The notes beneath the pieces were generated by a model. That model searched no databases. It had not been told where the DNA came from and was given only the letters and a program-made list of their open reading frames with translations. Shown here one piece after another: positions 17,569 to 27,441 of a stretch of 64,000 bases of DNA (within the stretch, counting starts at the first letter, position 1; every line of letters begins with the position of its first letter). Source of the DNA: JAPKZH01 sp963715635 (GTDB lineage: Bacteria; Acidobacteriota; Aminicenantia; Aminicenantales; UBA4085); contig OY970261.1 in the NCBI GenBank assembly GCA_963715635.1, positions 1,674,001-1,738,000 on the forward strand, given 5' to 3'. Both the position numbers and the translations under genes were made by a program.

Positions 17569-20310
17569 TTAAAAGTTCACATAGAAGGTCAAGGCGAACT
17601 TGCGGGGCGACGCATATGAGGTGGGATTTTTGAAAGTGGGCTGGTCGGACCTAACATCGATCGACATGATGGTCTGCGTGTCAAAGAGGTTCATCATCCG
17701 GGCTTCGATGATGCCCTGGAATCTGCCGCCCAGCGGAATCGCATAGGATAGCTGGAGGTCCAGGTTGGGCCACGCATCCAGCTGGTGGCTTCCGGCTTTC
17801 TCAATATACTTGTAGTAGTTGCCGTAATAATCCTGGAGCCTGGCCTCCCACGGCCGGCCGCTTTGAACCCGCAGATAGCCGCCCAGCGTTAAATTCTTAT
17901 AGAATTCCCATGTTCCAAACAGCTTGAAGACATTCGTCCGGTCGCCAGACATATATCCCGTGCGCAGGGGATCCTCGATGAACAACCCGGGTGCGTCCTC
18001 GATATACGAAGAGGCGTAAAAGAGCGAGGTTCCCGGTGCATAATCCAAGTCCCAGTTTCCATACAATTTGCTCCAGGTATACATCGCCACCAAGGACCAG
18101 CGGTCGGCCCACTGCTTCTTCACTTCGAGGCTAAACGCAGTATATGTTCTTTTCGCCGTGACGCCACTAGCGATGACATTCCCATTGACGTCCTTGAGGT
18201 CGCCGTCGAGGTTCCCGTAGACGTAGCTGGAAGGCGACGTGAGCCTGTTGACTGTCGGATAATCCTCGATGACATGCTTGACGTTTCGATACTGCCCCCA
18301 GAGCTCGACGCTCCAAACTCCCAGGAACGGCCGGCTGTAACCGAAGACAAATTCATCCGAGTAGGTCGGCTTTAAACCGGACAGGATGACCTTTCCTGTT
18401 TCAGAAGCCTGCGGCACATCGTAGACCTTGCTTCCGTCTGAGAGCAGAAAATAGGCGTCTTGACGATAAACCCTGAGCGGGGCAGCCGCTCTCGCCAGGC
18501 TGCGGTTGTCCATGTTATTGTAACGGCCCCAGTTGGCGTAAAGCTTGTCACCGGCCTTCTGATCAATCATATAGGTGAACCCGATTCTCGGCTGGATTTC
18601 TTTGTCGAAATTGAATTTCAAGAACGTATTTTTCTCACCGCCCGTCTTTACGCTGAATTCATCGCGATTGGACAATAGGCCGAGCGTTAGAGTCAATCGC
18701 TCGCCGATGCTAATCGTGTCTTGGACGAAGATCGAATAAGTGCGGCCTCTCGAATCCTGGGGAGCCTGTTGCGGATAATACCGGGCCCGGAATCCTGGCC
18801 TTTTCAGAGGATCATAAGTCGAGGAGCCGGTCGGATAGTAGAGAATGCTTCCCCAGCCGTTGGCCAATCTCTCCAGGTACTCGCCCCCGTCATCAAAGCC
18901 GAAACCGGCTTTGATGAGATGGGAATGGCCGCTAAAATCCAGGTACTGGCTCAGGACGAGCTTGACCTCATCGCGGATGAAATTCTGGGTATTGTATTCC
19001 GACGCCGCGCCGACGTACTGACCGGACTTGCTCGCTCCTCCGACCTGGCTAAATTCGGCGGCCGTCTGAAAATATCCCATCAGCTCGGGATGGGTCGGAT
19101 CGAAGGTCGGCTGATAGCCCAGAGCCTTATTGGGAACGCTTTTGTAGTTTTCGTTCACGTGGTCATATTTGACTTCGAGGAGTGTGGATTGAGAAATCGT
19201 CCAAGCCCAGGAGAAATAAATGATCCGGCTCAGTCCCTCGCCCGTGATGGACACGTCAGGATGGTCATTGACTCCCACCCCCGCGTTCTCGTCCTTGAAA
19301 TCGTTGTTCCGGATGCTGGCCGTGATCAGGTGATTGGGAAGCGGGTTGGCGGTTAACTTGAAAAATAGTTCATTATTTGGAGATTTGGCATCGGGAACAG
19401 CTCCCAAATTATTGATCCGGCCTGTCGTCGTCGAACGCGGCAGGTTGGCAGACGCATAGAACCAGAGCTTGTCTTTGAGAATCGGTCCGCCCAGAGATAG
19501 GGCCGGGTTATAGTTGTCGTACTTCGTGACGATCGTCTGGTCCTTGCTCTTCCAGGTGAAACCGGACGGTTCGGCCACCAACCGGAACGAACCGGAAAAC
19601 GTGTTTGTCCCAGATTTGGTGATGGCGTTCGTCACCATGCCCGCCGCCCGTCCAAACTCGGCGCTGATGGCACCCCTCTTAATATTGACTTCGGCGATAT
19701 CCATCTCCGAAAAATTGGCGCCAAGATAACCGAAAAATGGATTGGTAATGTTGGAGCTATCGTACATGAAGACATTGTCCTGTTTGTTGCCCCCCGCGTT
19801 CGGGGCGAAATCGCGGTTGTCGGCAACGCCGGGCGCCAGCTGCCAGAGGGACGCATACGAGCGCCCCAGCGGCAGCTTTTCGACGAGCTGCTTTTGCCAG
19901 TTTGCCGAGATTTCCGTGGATTTAAGGTCGATGACCGGAGACCTGGCGGTGACCGTCACCTGCTCCGCTAGCTTCCCCACGGCGACCATGACCGCCGTGA
20001 CCTGGGCTGATTTTCCCAATCCGACGATCACCTCTTCCTTTTCATTGATAGACGTTAACTCGGGATGGGTCACCGTCAAAGTGTAGGTCCCCGGGGGAAT
20101 GGCCGGGAATCGGAATTGGCCGTCCTTACCCGTTGTGAACGTTCGTCCGGCGGGCAGCAGGTCGCTCGTTATCTTGACGATGGCGCCGGCGACCGGCGTA
20201 CCGTCCGACGATTTGACAACGCCGGTGATGGCCCCCCGGTCCTGGGCGCTTAAGCCGGATAGACCGGCTAAGAAAAGAAGGATAAGAGCAGCAAAGACAA
20301 ATTTTTTCAT
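17569..20310 (-). CDS. Oar-like TonB-dependent outer-membrane receptor, second copy
   Basis: This 913-residue protein is built like the receptor downstream but is clearly diverged from it. It has a signal peptide (FAALILLFLAGLSGLSAQ), a carboxypeptidase-regulatory-like domain starting GAITGVVKSSDGTPVAGAIV near residue 26, a plug-like part with SYASLWQLAPGV and AGMVTNAITKSGTNTFSG near residue 225, and a barrel ending RKFALTFYVNF with terminal Phe. It should sit in the outer membrane and take part in TonB-driven transport of an unknown ligand. AAGGAGGG precedes the ATG. A TTGACA-type promoter lies about 40 bases upstream and a terminator follows the stop. Two such receptors in tandem suggest growth on complex polymers or peptides. 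Confidence 0.9.
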   Translation of the reverse strand: MKKFVFAALILLFLAGLSGLSAQDRGAITGVVKSSDGTPVAGAIVKITSDLLPAGRTFTTGKDGQFRFPAIPPGTYTLTVTHPELTSINEKEEVIVGLGKSAQVTAVMVAVGKLAEQVTVTARSPVIDLKSTEISANWQKQLVEKLPLGRSYASLWQLAPGVADNRDFAPNAGGNKQDNVFMYDSSNITNPFFGYLGANFSEMDIAEVNIKRGAISAEFGRAAGMVTNAITKSGTNTFSGSFRLVAEPSGFTWKSKDQTIVTKYDNYNPALSLGGPILKDKLWFYASANLPRSTTTGRINNLGAVPDAKSPNNELFFKLTANPLPNHLITASIRNNDFKDENAGVGVNDHPDVSITGEGLSRIIYFSWAWTISQSTLLEVKYDHVNENYKSVPNKALGYQPTFDPTHPELMGYFQTAAEFSQVGGASKSGQYVGAASEYNTQNFIRDEVKLVLSQYLDFSGHSHLIKAGFGFDDGGEYLERLANGWGSILYYPTGSSTYDPLKRPGFRARYYPQQAPQDSRGRTYSIFVQDTISIGERLTLTLGLLSNRDEFSVKTGGEKNTFLKFNFDKEIQPRIGFTYMIDQKAGDKLYANWGRYNNMDNRSLARAAAPLRVYRQDAYFLLSDGSKVYDVPQASETGKVILSGLKPTYSDEFVFGYSRPFLGVWSVELWGQYRNVKHVIEDYPTVNRLTSPSSYVYGNLDGDLKDVNGNVIASGVTAKRTYTAFSLEVKKQWADRWSLVAMYTWSKLYGNWDLDYAPGTSLFYASSYIEDAPGLFIEDPLRTGYMSGDRTNVFKLFGTWEFYKNLTLGGYLRVQSGRPWEARLQDYYGNYYKYIEKAGSHQLDAWPNLDLQLSYAIPLGGRFQGIIEARMMNLFDTQTIMSIDVRSDQPTFKNPTSYASPRKFALTFYVNF

Positions 20311-20345
20311 TTAGACCCTCCTTACTAAATTCTAAAGATAGTTTT

Positions 20346-20374
20346 AGATTAGACAAACCGTAGAAAATTGTCAA
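20346..20374 (-). promoter_or_regulatory. Possible sigma70 promoter for the second receptor gene
   Basis: A perfect -35 TTGACA (20374-20369, minus strand) is followed after 17 bases by TAATCT (20351-20346), a weak -10. The start codon is at 20310, so the leader would be about 30 bases and include the AAGGAGGG ribosome-binding site. Confidence 0.4.
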
Positions 20375-20445
20375 TATAGAACGTGAAAAAATGTTTTTCA
20401 TGCAACCGAGAACCACGGGATGCGAACTTGGACCGAGGCCATTGT

Positions 20446-20985
20446 TCAGCCGGACGTTCCACCCCTGGAATCCGAGGCAGGAACCTTGGCCATTCGAATC
20501 ACCTCCCGGCTGTACTCGTCGCGGCAAACGGCGATCGTATCCTTCAACAACCGTGGATTCGAGACCTTTTTGTAAATCGTCGCACCGTCCTCGGCCGCCG
20601 TCTGAATTTCGACGTCTCCATAGTGGAGCATGCGCCCCAGTAAAGATTGGTAATAGGAAAGATTGTTGATCTTTTCGAGGGGACTTTCCTTGGAATAAAG
20701 GCTGAAGATGCCTTTCTCATCGATCACCCTCAAGTTAGTAACCGCCCAGATGTCCCGGCGCCGGTAGCATTCCTTATAAAAAAAATAGAGAAAGGCGATC
20801 GCTAGAAAGATGCCGCTGATCCAGCGGACGACAGTCATCAGACTGCTCGTCTGGCGAACCCAAAAAAATAAAATGATGAAGATGATCAGAGCAAAAACCA
20901 AGAGCAGAAATGGTTCGATCACGGTGACCCAATGCGTCCTCGTTTCGAGGGCCTTTCTTTCTCCAGGTCTCAGATTTGTTCTCAT
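20446..20985 (-). CDS. Membrane protein with bacterial PH domain
   Basis: This 179-residue protein has two adjacent membrane helices (FLLLVFALIIFIILFFWV near residue 27 and ISGIFLAIAFLYFFY near 56). A bacterial PH-like domain follows, with the typical DIWAVTNLRVIDEKGIFSLYSKESPLEKI pattern from residue 78 split over two strands. Proteins of this kind (bPH_2 family) are widespread in membranes, and their function is mostly unknown. It lies between the second receptor gene and the first kinase, all on the minus strand, with about 60 bases to the kinase stop. Shared transcription is possible but not shown. Confidence 0.78.
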   Translation of the reverse strand: MRTNLRPGERKALETRTHWVTVIEPFLLLVFALIIFIILFFWVRQTSSLMTVVRWISGIFLAIAFLYFFYKECYRRRDIWAVTNLRVIDEKGIFSLYSKESPLEKINNLSYYQSLLGRMLHYGDVEIQTAAEDGATIYKKVSNPRLLKDTIAVCRDEYSREVIRMAKVPASDSRGGTSG

Positions 20986-21045
20986 GGCGATCTCCGCTCT
21001 ATCTCGTTAAATCCAGCCTATTCAGTGTTAAAAAACCTTTGAATT

Positions 21046-23202
21046 TTAAATCAATTTCTCCATCAAGGCCAGAAACCTCGGGTGCTTCCGGAGCGGGTCG
21101 AGGTTGCTGTCGTGCTCGTACCATCCCTTCTGAATCAGGCCATATGCGACGGCCCGCTCCAGACAGTCGAGCGCCTCGTCGATTTCCCCCGCCAGGGAGT
21201 AAATGCACCCCAGGTTGTAGAGGAGCATCGGTTCCTCGGGGGCAATGTTCTGTGCCCGGCGGGCCCATTCGAGACCCTTCACCTTTTCCCCAAGCGCGAC
21301 GAGGCCGTTCGCTCCCATATAAAGCGCCCGGACGTCGTCCGGATGTAGCTCGATGCGCTCCTCGACGAGGGCGACGCCGCGGAGGCGGGCGGCTCGCGCC
21401 TCCTCAGGCTGTCCCAGAGCATCGTAAATTTGGGCGACAAGCAGCGGCGACTGATAGTCGTCAGGACGGACTCTGCTCGCGCCCCGAAAGAGCCGGGCCG
21501 CTTTCTCCAGGTCGCCGTTGACAAAGGCATGGCGCGCGTAAAAATACCACGCTTCGAAGAGTCCAGGATCGAGGCGGATCGCTTCTTCAAACGCTCGCTC
21601 GGCTTCCTCCTTGTGTCCTCCGCTCGAAAGAGCAAGGGCGTGCGATGCCTGGGCTTGAGCGGAGTCCGGAGCCATCTCCACGGCCCGTCGGCTGGCCGCT
21701 TCGGCTTGTTCGCGTACCGACGCCTTGCGCTCGGAATAGAGGAAGATGTATGACCAACAATCGGCCAGCCCAGCATAGGCCAGGGCGTAACTAGGATCGA
21801 GCTCGGTCGCCCGCGAAAAGAGCTGCAGGGCAAACTCAATATCCTGTTTCCCATACTGATAGTAGAAGCTCCGGCCCCGCAGGTAATAGTCATACGCCTG
21901 GACATGGCTCGTCGGTGCTTTTCTCAGCGCGCCTTTCTCTTGGGGGCTAAGGGTTACCTGGAGGGCACGAACCACGTTTCGCCCGATTTCTTCCTGGATT
22001 TCGAAAATATCCTTGAGCTCGCGATCGAAGGACTCCGACCAGAGGTGAAAGCCGCGGTCGGCGTCCACAAGTTGGACCGTAATCCGAAGCCGGTTTCCGG
22101 ATTTCCGGACGCTCCCCTCGAGGATGGTTTCGACATGGAGACGATAGCCGATGTCGCGGAGCTCGAGCGCCGTGTCCTTGAACAGGAAAGAAGCTGTTCG
22201 AGAAGCCACCCTCAATCCCTGGACATGGCTGAGAGCGTTGATAATTTCCTCGGCGATTCCCTCGCAGAAGTATGCCTGGTCCTTTTCCCGGCTCATGTCA
22301 GCGAAAGGAAGGACCGCGATGGAAGGAATGTCATCGGGCCGGGCTTCGGCTGTCTCCCGACGGAGCCGCTCCAATTCATCGCGGAGCTCGAGGGCGGTAC
22401 CGGTCCTGAAATGGACGTCCTTTTCCAGACAGTGCCGCAGGATCATTTCGAGCCTTCGGGGCAACCGGGGATTCAGTTCCGTCGCCGCGCGGGGCTCATC
22501 CTTCAAGATCGAGGCGATGGCGTCGGCAGCCGTCAACCCGACAAAGGGAAGCTCTCCAGTCGCCAGCTCGAACAGGACAATGCCCAGCGAGAAAAGGTCG
22601 GTGCGATGGTTGACCCGTTCGCTTCGGAGCTGTTCCGGGGACATATAACAAATCGTTCCGGAGAAGCCTTGCTCCATCGTCACCGTCGAAGCGTCTGCGC
22701 CCGCCGCCATGGGAGGAGCCGGCTCGAGGACCCGGGCAAGGCCGAAGTCGAGGATCTTAACGGCGCCGTCGGGCCCGACCATGACATTTCCGGGCTTCAA
22801 ATCGCGGTGGATGATTCCTCGGGCGTGAGCAGCGGCGATGGCGTCGACGATAGCGATAGCGATCTCCAGGAAACGGGCCAGCTCGACCCCGCCCTGGCGG
22901 ATGACTTTCGAGAGCGGCTCTCCTTCGACCATCTCCATCGTGAAGAAGTAAACCCCCTCCGCGTCTTCGACCGAATAAATCGTCACGATGCTCGGATGGC
23001 GGAGAGCGGCCACGGCTTTAGCCTCGCGCTCAAAATAGGCCCGCCTTTCCGGATCATTGGCGAACCCCTCCGGCAGGAACTTGATGGCGACATCCCGGTC
23101 AAGCTTGAGGTCGCGCGCTTTCCAGACAATCCCCATGCCGCCTTCCCCAAGCTTCTCGACGAGACGGTAATGGGCCAGAGTGCGCCCCGCCTCGACGGTC
23201 AT
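21046..23202 (-). CDS. Cytoplasmic Ser/Thr protein kinase with TPR tail
   Basis: This 718-residue protein begins with a Hanks-type kinase domain (residues 10-285): glycine loop LGEGGMGIVW, catalytic Lys in VAIKFLP, HRDLKPGN and DFGLA, with SPE in place of APE. It is followed by a FlgO/adenylate-cyclase-associated region (SIAVLPFADMS near residue 297, then ILEGSVRKSGNRLRITVQLV) and at least six TPR-like helices to the end. No membrane segment is visible, unlike the neighbouring kinase. Such kinases phosphorylate Ser/Thr in partners bound by the TPR part. The target is unknown. The two kinase genes are 160 bases apart on the same strand. Confidence 0.92.
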   Translation of the reverse strand: MTVEAGRTLAHYRLVEKLGEGGMGIVWKARDLKLDRDVAIKFLPEGFANDPERRAYFEREAKAVAALRHPSIVTIYSVEDAEGVYFFTMEMVEGEPLSKVIRQGGVELARFLEIAIAIVDAIAAAHARGIIHRDLKPGNVMVGPDGAVKILDFGLARVLEPAPPMAAGADASTVTMEQGFSGTICYMSPEQLRSERVNHRTDLFSLGIVLFELATGELPFVGLTAADAIASILKDEPRAATELNPRLPRRLEMILRHCLEKDVHFRTGTALELRDELERLRRETAEARPDDIPSIAVLPFADMSREKDQAYFCEGIAEEIINALSHVQGLRVASRTASFLFKDTALELRDIGYRLHVETILEGSVRKSGNRLRITVQLVDADRGFHLWSESFDRELKDIFEIQEEIGRNVVRALQVTLSPQEKGALRKAPTSHVQAYDYYLRGRSFYYQYGKQDIEFALQLFSRATELDPSYALAYAGLADCWSYIFLYSERKASVREQAEAASRRAVEMAPDSAQAQASHALALSSGGHKEEAERAFEEAIRLDPGLFEAWYFYARHAFVNGDLEKAARLFRGASRVRPDDYQSPLLVAQIYDALGQPEEARAARLRGVALVEERIELHPDDVRALYMGANGLVALGEKVKGLEWARRAQNIAPEEPMLLYNLGCIYSLAGEIDEALDCLERAVAYGLIQKGWYEHDSNLDPLRKHPRFLALMEKLI

Positions 23203-23362
23203 GATGCGGACCCTTCGGATGGGGATGTGGCTGAGATAAGGCTGCCCAAACTAGCAAAAAACTCTGGAATCTGTAGGCTAGACATTAGAAAGTGACTGTA
23301 TCGCAAGCGGTGAATTCCTGTCAATAGCGCTGATTTTTTGGGGATTGGATGAATCAGAATTA

Positions 23363-26332
23363 TTATCTCTTCAGTCTCGTCAGCCTCTTCCTAGCATCCT
23401 CAACCTCAGGAAAACCGGGGTCGGCGTCTTTCCAAATATCAAGAAAACGCTCGTAGAACTTTACGGCTTCCGCCGTCGCGCCTTTCTGTTCATAGAGCCG
23501 GCCAAGTTGATAATGGGCGAGAATCCAAAGTTCCTGACCCTCATAACCCAGGACATCGGTCTTAACGAATTCCTGGTATTTTTCGATAGATTTGTCGAGG
23601 TTCCCGCTTTTAAAATATGCGAGGGCAAGGCTATCTTCCAGATAAAGACTTTGCAGGTTGGCGCCCATTCCGAAGGAATTGATCGCTTCCTCAAATTGCC
23701 GTCGGGCCAAAGCGATTTCCCCTTTGAGCATATAAAAGGACTCTTGATCGGTCCGATTGCTTCGGGCTATGCCGGATACGGCCAGGACATCGCCGATACG
23801 AGACTTTATGTTTTCGAGCAGATGATCGGCTTCTGTGAGCCTGCTTAACCGGGCGTAGATTTTGCCGATCTTGAATAGGAACACAGGATCAATCTTGATT
23901 TCTTTTTGGATTATCTGGACCGCCGCAATCTCTTTTTCAAAAGCCTCGTTCTGCTTTTTCCTGTTAAAGTTGATGGCTAAGAAGAGATGATCGCGCATTT
24001 CGCTGAGCTTGCCCTTAAGATTCTTGTTCAGGAAAACGGCTTCCTTCAGGCTGTCTTGAGCTGTCGAATACTGGCCTTGATACATTTGGAGAAGGCCACG
24101 CGAGCGATAGCCCCTGGCTTTTTTAGCGTTGTCTGGATGAGCAATCATGTTTTCGAATGTCTGCCGGGCCTCCTGGATTTTCCCCATTCTCACCAGCAAG
24201 AATCCATATTCATTATTTACGTAGTTACCCGTGGCCAATTCCGGATTCAAACTGAAGGCTTTCTGGTAGTTGGCCAAGGCCTCTTCATTTCTTTTCAGCA
24301 TACTCAGACAAGTCGCCAAATTGACATACGCATTAGCTGAGGCATTGTCGAGTTCGATGACTTTTTTGAAAGCTTCGACGCCCAAAGCTTGCTGGCTAGA
24401 AACCATATAGGCATATCCCAGCCTATACCAGGCCCCCATATCATCGGGATACTCGGCCAAGTAGGCTTTATAATTCTGGATTCCCTGGTCGCGATTGCCT
24501 CGCCAGTCCTCGATAATAGCTCGAATCCAGAGTTTCTCCCTCGTTGTCAGGCGATCCAGCAGGCTCAGAGCTTTTTGGAAGTGCTTTTCCCCTTCCACGC
24601 GGTTCCCTATGAAATAATATTTTAGGCCCATTTCCATATGCGCCATGGCAAAATCAGGATCGAGCTCAATGGCCTGTTTGAGAAGTTGAAAGCCCGTATC
24701 TTCGGGAGCTTTTTGAGACCCCGTGTAGTAATTCAAAGCCTCTAAAGAAGAGGTGGTGGCCCTGAAGAGGTTCATTCTCTGCTCGGAGATTTTGGTCATG
24801 GATTCGCCGAGCGCCTGGCGCACTTTTCTGGCCAGCTCATCCAGACTCCCCAAGACCTCCTCTTTGCCTTTAGCCCGGGACGAATCCGAGAAAACCGCCG
24901 TCTGTTTAACCGGATCGACAATTCTCGCCGTCAATGAATAATTTTCGCCGACTTTGCTGATGCCGCAAGCCAACAAACCCTTGATCCCCTCCCGGAGGGC
25001 GATCTCTCGGCCGATTGTCTCATCCACTTTCTTCACGTCCGTGCGGCGCATCCGTTTCAACGTTTCCTGGATACGGCTTGGAGGAAAAACATTGACATAC
25101 TGAGATTGCTGGATCCCGACGGTTAAAGCCGTCGCCAGCGAGCCGTCGAAGACCTGCTCACCAGTCTGGTTATCAAAATCCGTGATCAAAATCCAGTCGC
25201 GTTCTTGAAAAGCCAGGGCTTTGGCCGGAGTCTTGAAAAAAAGGACCTTGGCCAGCCAGGCGGCGGCGATCACGGCCAGGACAACGACAACCGCGGTGAG
25301 GGCCAACCGGACGGGCTTAAGAAATTGCAATATTCTTGGAGCCGGCGCTAAATCCGCATGCATCTTCTTCAGGTCTGTCTGGACGTCCTTCATGGACTGA
25401 TAGCGCTGACCGGGATCTTTGGCCAGCAGCTTGGCGATGATCTGTTGGAGAGGATCGGGCACGCCTTGGATGAGCTCCGCGATCGGCCGTGGATCCTCGC
25501 TCAAAATGGCGCTGACGGTCGTCAGCCCGGTCTTCTTTTTAAAAGGATGGACTCCGCTTAGCATCTCGTAGAGCACGACGCCGAAAGAGAAGATATCCGA
25601 CCGCTGATCGAGGACCTTGCCCTGTAATTGTTCTGGAGACATATAAGCGGGCGTCCCGGGCGCCAGGCCTTCGTCCGTGAGCGTCACTGTCAGATCAGCC
25701 AGCGCTCGCTCTTTTTCGGCGCTCATCACCTGTTTGGCCAGGCCAAAGTCCATCACTTTGGCGTGGCCCTTCTCCATCAACATGATATTCGCCGGTTTAA
25801 TATCCCTATGAATCATCCCCTTTTCATGGGCAACTTGAAGGGCTTCGGCAATTTCCTCGGCGATAGGGAGGGTTTGTTTGAGGGGAAGGGGTCCCTCCGA
25901 GATTCTATCGCGCAGCGTCTTTCCCGGCACGTATTCCATGGCGAAAAAGAGTCTGTTTTCCGTTTCTCCGACCTCATGGATGCTGCAAATATAGGGATGA
26001 TCCAAAGCCGCGGCAGCCTTGGCCTCACGGATAAAACGACTGCGCGCCGTCGGATCCTGATACATCTCTTCGGGCAAAAGCTTGATGGCGACCTTGCGGT
26101 CGAGAGAGGCGTCCTCGGCAAGGAAGACTTCACCCATCCCTCCTCTTCCCAGCTCAGCCAGAATCGTGTACTTCCCGGCCAAGGTCGTTCCTTTGACGAA
26201 CGCTTTTCGGCCGAAAGGCCTGGTCATCGTTTTTGCGGCGAGGATTTCCCCAGAAGGAAAAAGCTCGGTCCCGCAGCTTGCACAAAAGCGGGACGCATCA
26301 GGATTATCTGTCAGACATTTGGCACATCTCAT
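23363..26332 (-). CDS. Membrane Ser/Thr protein kinase with N-terminal zinc ribbon and TPR tail
   Basis: This 989-residue protein starts with a zinc ribbon (CAKC and CASCG, Cys3, 6, 17 and 20). A kinase domain follows (about residues 52-325) with LGRGGMGEVF, VAIKLLPEE, HRDIKPAN, DFGLAKQ and the APE-like SPEQL. A single membrane span lies near residues 340-365 (LALTAVVVVLAVIAAAWLA). The C-terminal half is probably periplasmic: a FlgO-like region (ILITDFDNQTG) and then about ten TPR-like repeats to the end. The layout, an inside kinase and an outside TPR sensor, fits an envelope receptor kinase. It differs from its neighbour by the zinc ribbon and the span. A tRNA gene lies 160 bases upstream. 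Confidence 0.92.
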   Translation of the reverse strand: MRCAKCLTDNPDASRFCASCGTELFPSGEILAAKTMTRPFGRKAFVKGTTLAGKYTILAELGRGGMGEVFLAEDASLDRKVAIKLLPEEMYQDPTARSRFIREAKAAAALDHPYICSIHEVGETENRLFFAMEYVPGKTLRDRISEGPLPLKQTLPIAEEIAEALQVAHEKGMIHRDIKPANIMLMEKGHAKVMDFGLAKQVMSAEKERALADLTVTLTDEGLAPGTPAYMSPEQLQGKVLDQRSDIFSFGVVLYEMLSGVHPFKKKTGLTTVSAILSEDPRPIAELIQGVPDPLQQIIAKLLAKDPGQRYQSMKDVQTDLKKMHADLAPAPRILQFLKPVRLALTAVVVVLAVIAAAWLAKVLFFKTPAKALAFQERDWILITDFDNQTGEQVFDGSLATALTVGIQQSQYVNVFPPSRIQETLKRMRRTDVKKVDETIGREIALREGIKGLLACGISKVGENYSLTARIVDPVKQTAVFSDSSRAKGKEEVLGSLDELARKVRQALGESMTKISEQRMNLFRATTSSLEALNYYTGSQKAPEDTGFQLLKQAIELDPDFAMAHMEMGLKYYFIGNRVEGEKHFQKALSLLDRLTTREKLWIRAIIEDWRGNRDQGIQNYKAYLAEYPDDMGAWYRLGYAYMVSSQQALGVEAFKKVIELDNASANAYVNLATCLSMLKRNEEALANYQKAFSLNPELATGNYVNNEYGFLLVRMGKIQEARQTFENMIAHPDNAKKARGYRSRGLLQMYQGQYSTAQDSLKEAVFLNKNLKGKLSEMRDHLFLAINFNRKKQNEAFEKEIAAVQIIQKEIKIDPVFLFKIGKIYARLSRLTEADHLLENIKSRIGDVLAVSGIARSNRTDQESFYMLKGEIALARRQFEEAINSFGMGANLQSLYLEDSLALAYFKSGNLDKSIEKYQEFVKTDVLGYEGQELWILAHYQLGRLYEQKGATAEAVKFYERFLDIWKDADPGFPEVEDARKRLTRLKR

Positions 26333-26494
26333 GGCCCTCTCCCTTCAGAACTACCTAGCCAAAGAATAGCACCGATGGAAGGATGCGTCAATCACCGGCC
26401 GAGACTTCAATCGAGGATTGCCCGATAGAGTTGGACCATCGTCACGATGCTTAAAACAAAAATGAGGAAACCTTAGGAAAATCAATGGAAGATC

Positions 26495-26583
26495 TGGTGC
26501 CGGAGGAGGGAATCGAACCCACACGATTGTCGCCAATCACTGGATTTTGAGTCCAGCGCGTCTGCCAGTTCCGCCACTCCGGC
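26495..26583 (-). tRNA. tRNA-Leu (anticodon CAA)
   Basis: The minus strand reads GCCGGAGTGGCGGAACTGG at the 5' end and closes with the matching CTCCGGC acceptor arm. A long variable arm (class II) marks it as Leu or Ser-like. The anticodon stem CTGGA/TCCAG encloses CTCAAAA, so the anticodon is CAA, which reads TTG (Leu). The T arm GGGTTCGATTCCC is canonical. The discriminator A and the 3' CCA (26497-26495) are encoded. Confidence 0.97.
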
Positions 26584-27441
26584 CTCGGCCCTTAGTTTAT
26601 GGGATTCTCCCTTATTTTTCAACGTTTTTTGATTCTTAAGACCCTTTTCTATCCTGCAACTTTAAACGACATTCGACGGCGCTAAACAGCGTTTTTTTGG
26701 CACAATTCTGGCACACGGATTTGCATGACTACATCGGAATAGTAGGGATTAAATTCAAAAACTGTTACTCATTTTGAAAATTCAAGAAAAAATTCGTCGT
26801 GATTCTGGCCATCTTTTAGCCTTATTAGGTACAACTGCAATATCCCGGGTCTCGAGTCGAAAGATTTCGTTGGCTTTCCGGCATGTTGATTTGGCCGGAG
26901 CGATCATTTTGCGAGGATTTCCACGTTCTTGAACGTCTGTCTCCGGCGGAGGATATCATAATTCTAGGAAGGGAGACTCAGGTTCCTTCCAAGGTGGAAA
27001 GGAAGATCGCGAAGCGCACAAAACGAAATTATAGACCATTGCGAAAGCCATCCATGACTGGATAGCTCGTCGGAGGCAAGCTCGTATATGTCAAAGCCTG
27101 AAACGCCTTTGGAGCGTTTAGCAGGGTGGTATCCGTGGGTGACAGTGTGGGGCCCTATCATGGCAATAATCAGGAGGCAATGATTCGGACCATGAATTCG
27201 GAGGCGAGCTTTCGGTTTGCCGCGGTCTTGGCCACATCTTCAGCGTCCTGAATGAGAGACACCGCGTCCCGGCCGAGCGCCCGGCGGCGAATCCGTGTTG
27301 GCAGGCAGCCAGTCCGGACACTGGAACTGGGACGCCGCTCATGATAGAATGATCGTGTTATTTGTCGGCGCCGTCGGATTTCAATCTTACAAGGCGGACG
27401 ATAAATTCCGAATCCCGATCCATGGGACAAAAGGAGGAACT
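26584..27441. other. 858-bp low-density region beside tRNA-Leu
   Basis: I find no intact gene here. It is more AT-rich near the tRNA and contains TGGCACA twice within 20 bases (around 26698-26715). A minus-strand frame ending at 27170 has a protein-like tail (SLIQDAEDVAKTAANRK) but loses that character upstream, so it may be the 3' end of a decayed gene. A 60-codon plus-strand frame (26883-27065) has no recognisable content. The ribosome-binding site AGGAGG for the next gene is at 27432-27437. Confidence 0.5.

Noticed and set aside
21904..23295. A 463-codon plus-strand frame
   Set aside because: It is antisense to the Ser/Thr kinase gene, which has complete motifs. The product has no recognisable feature.
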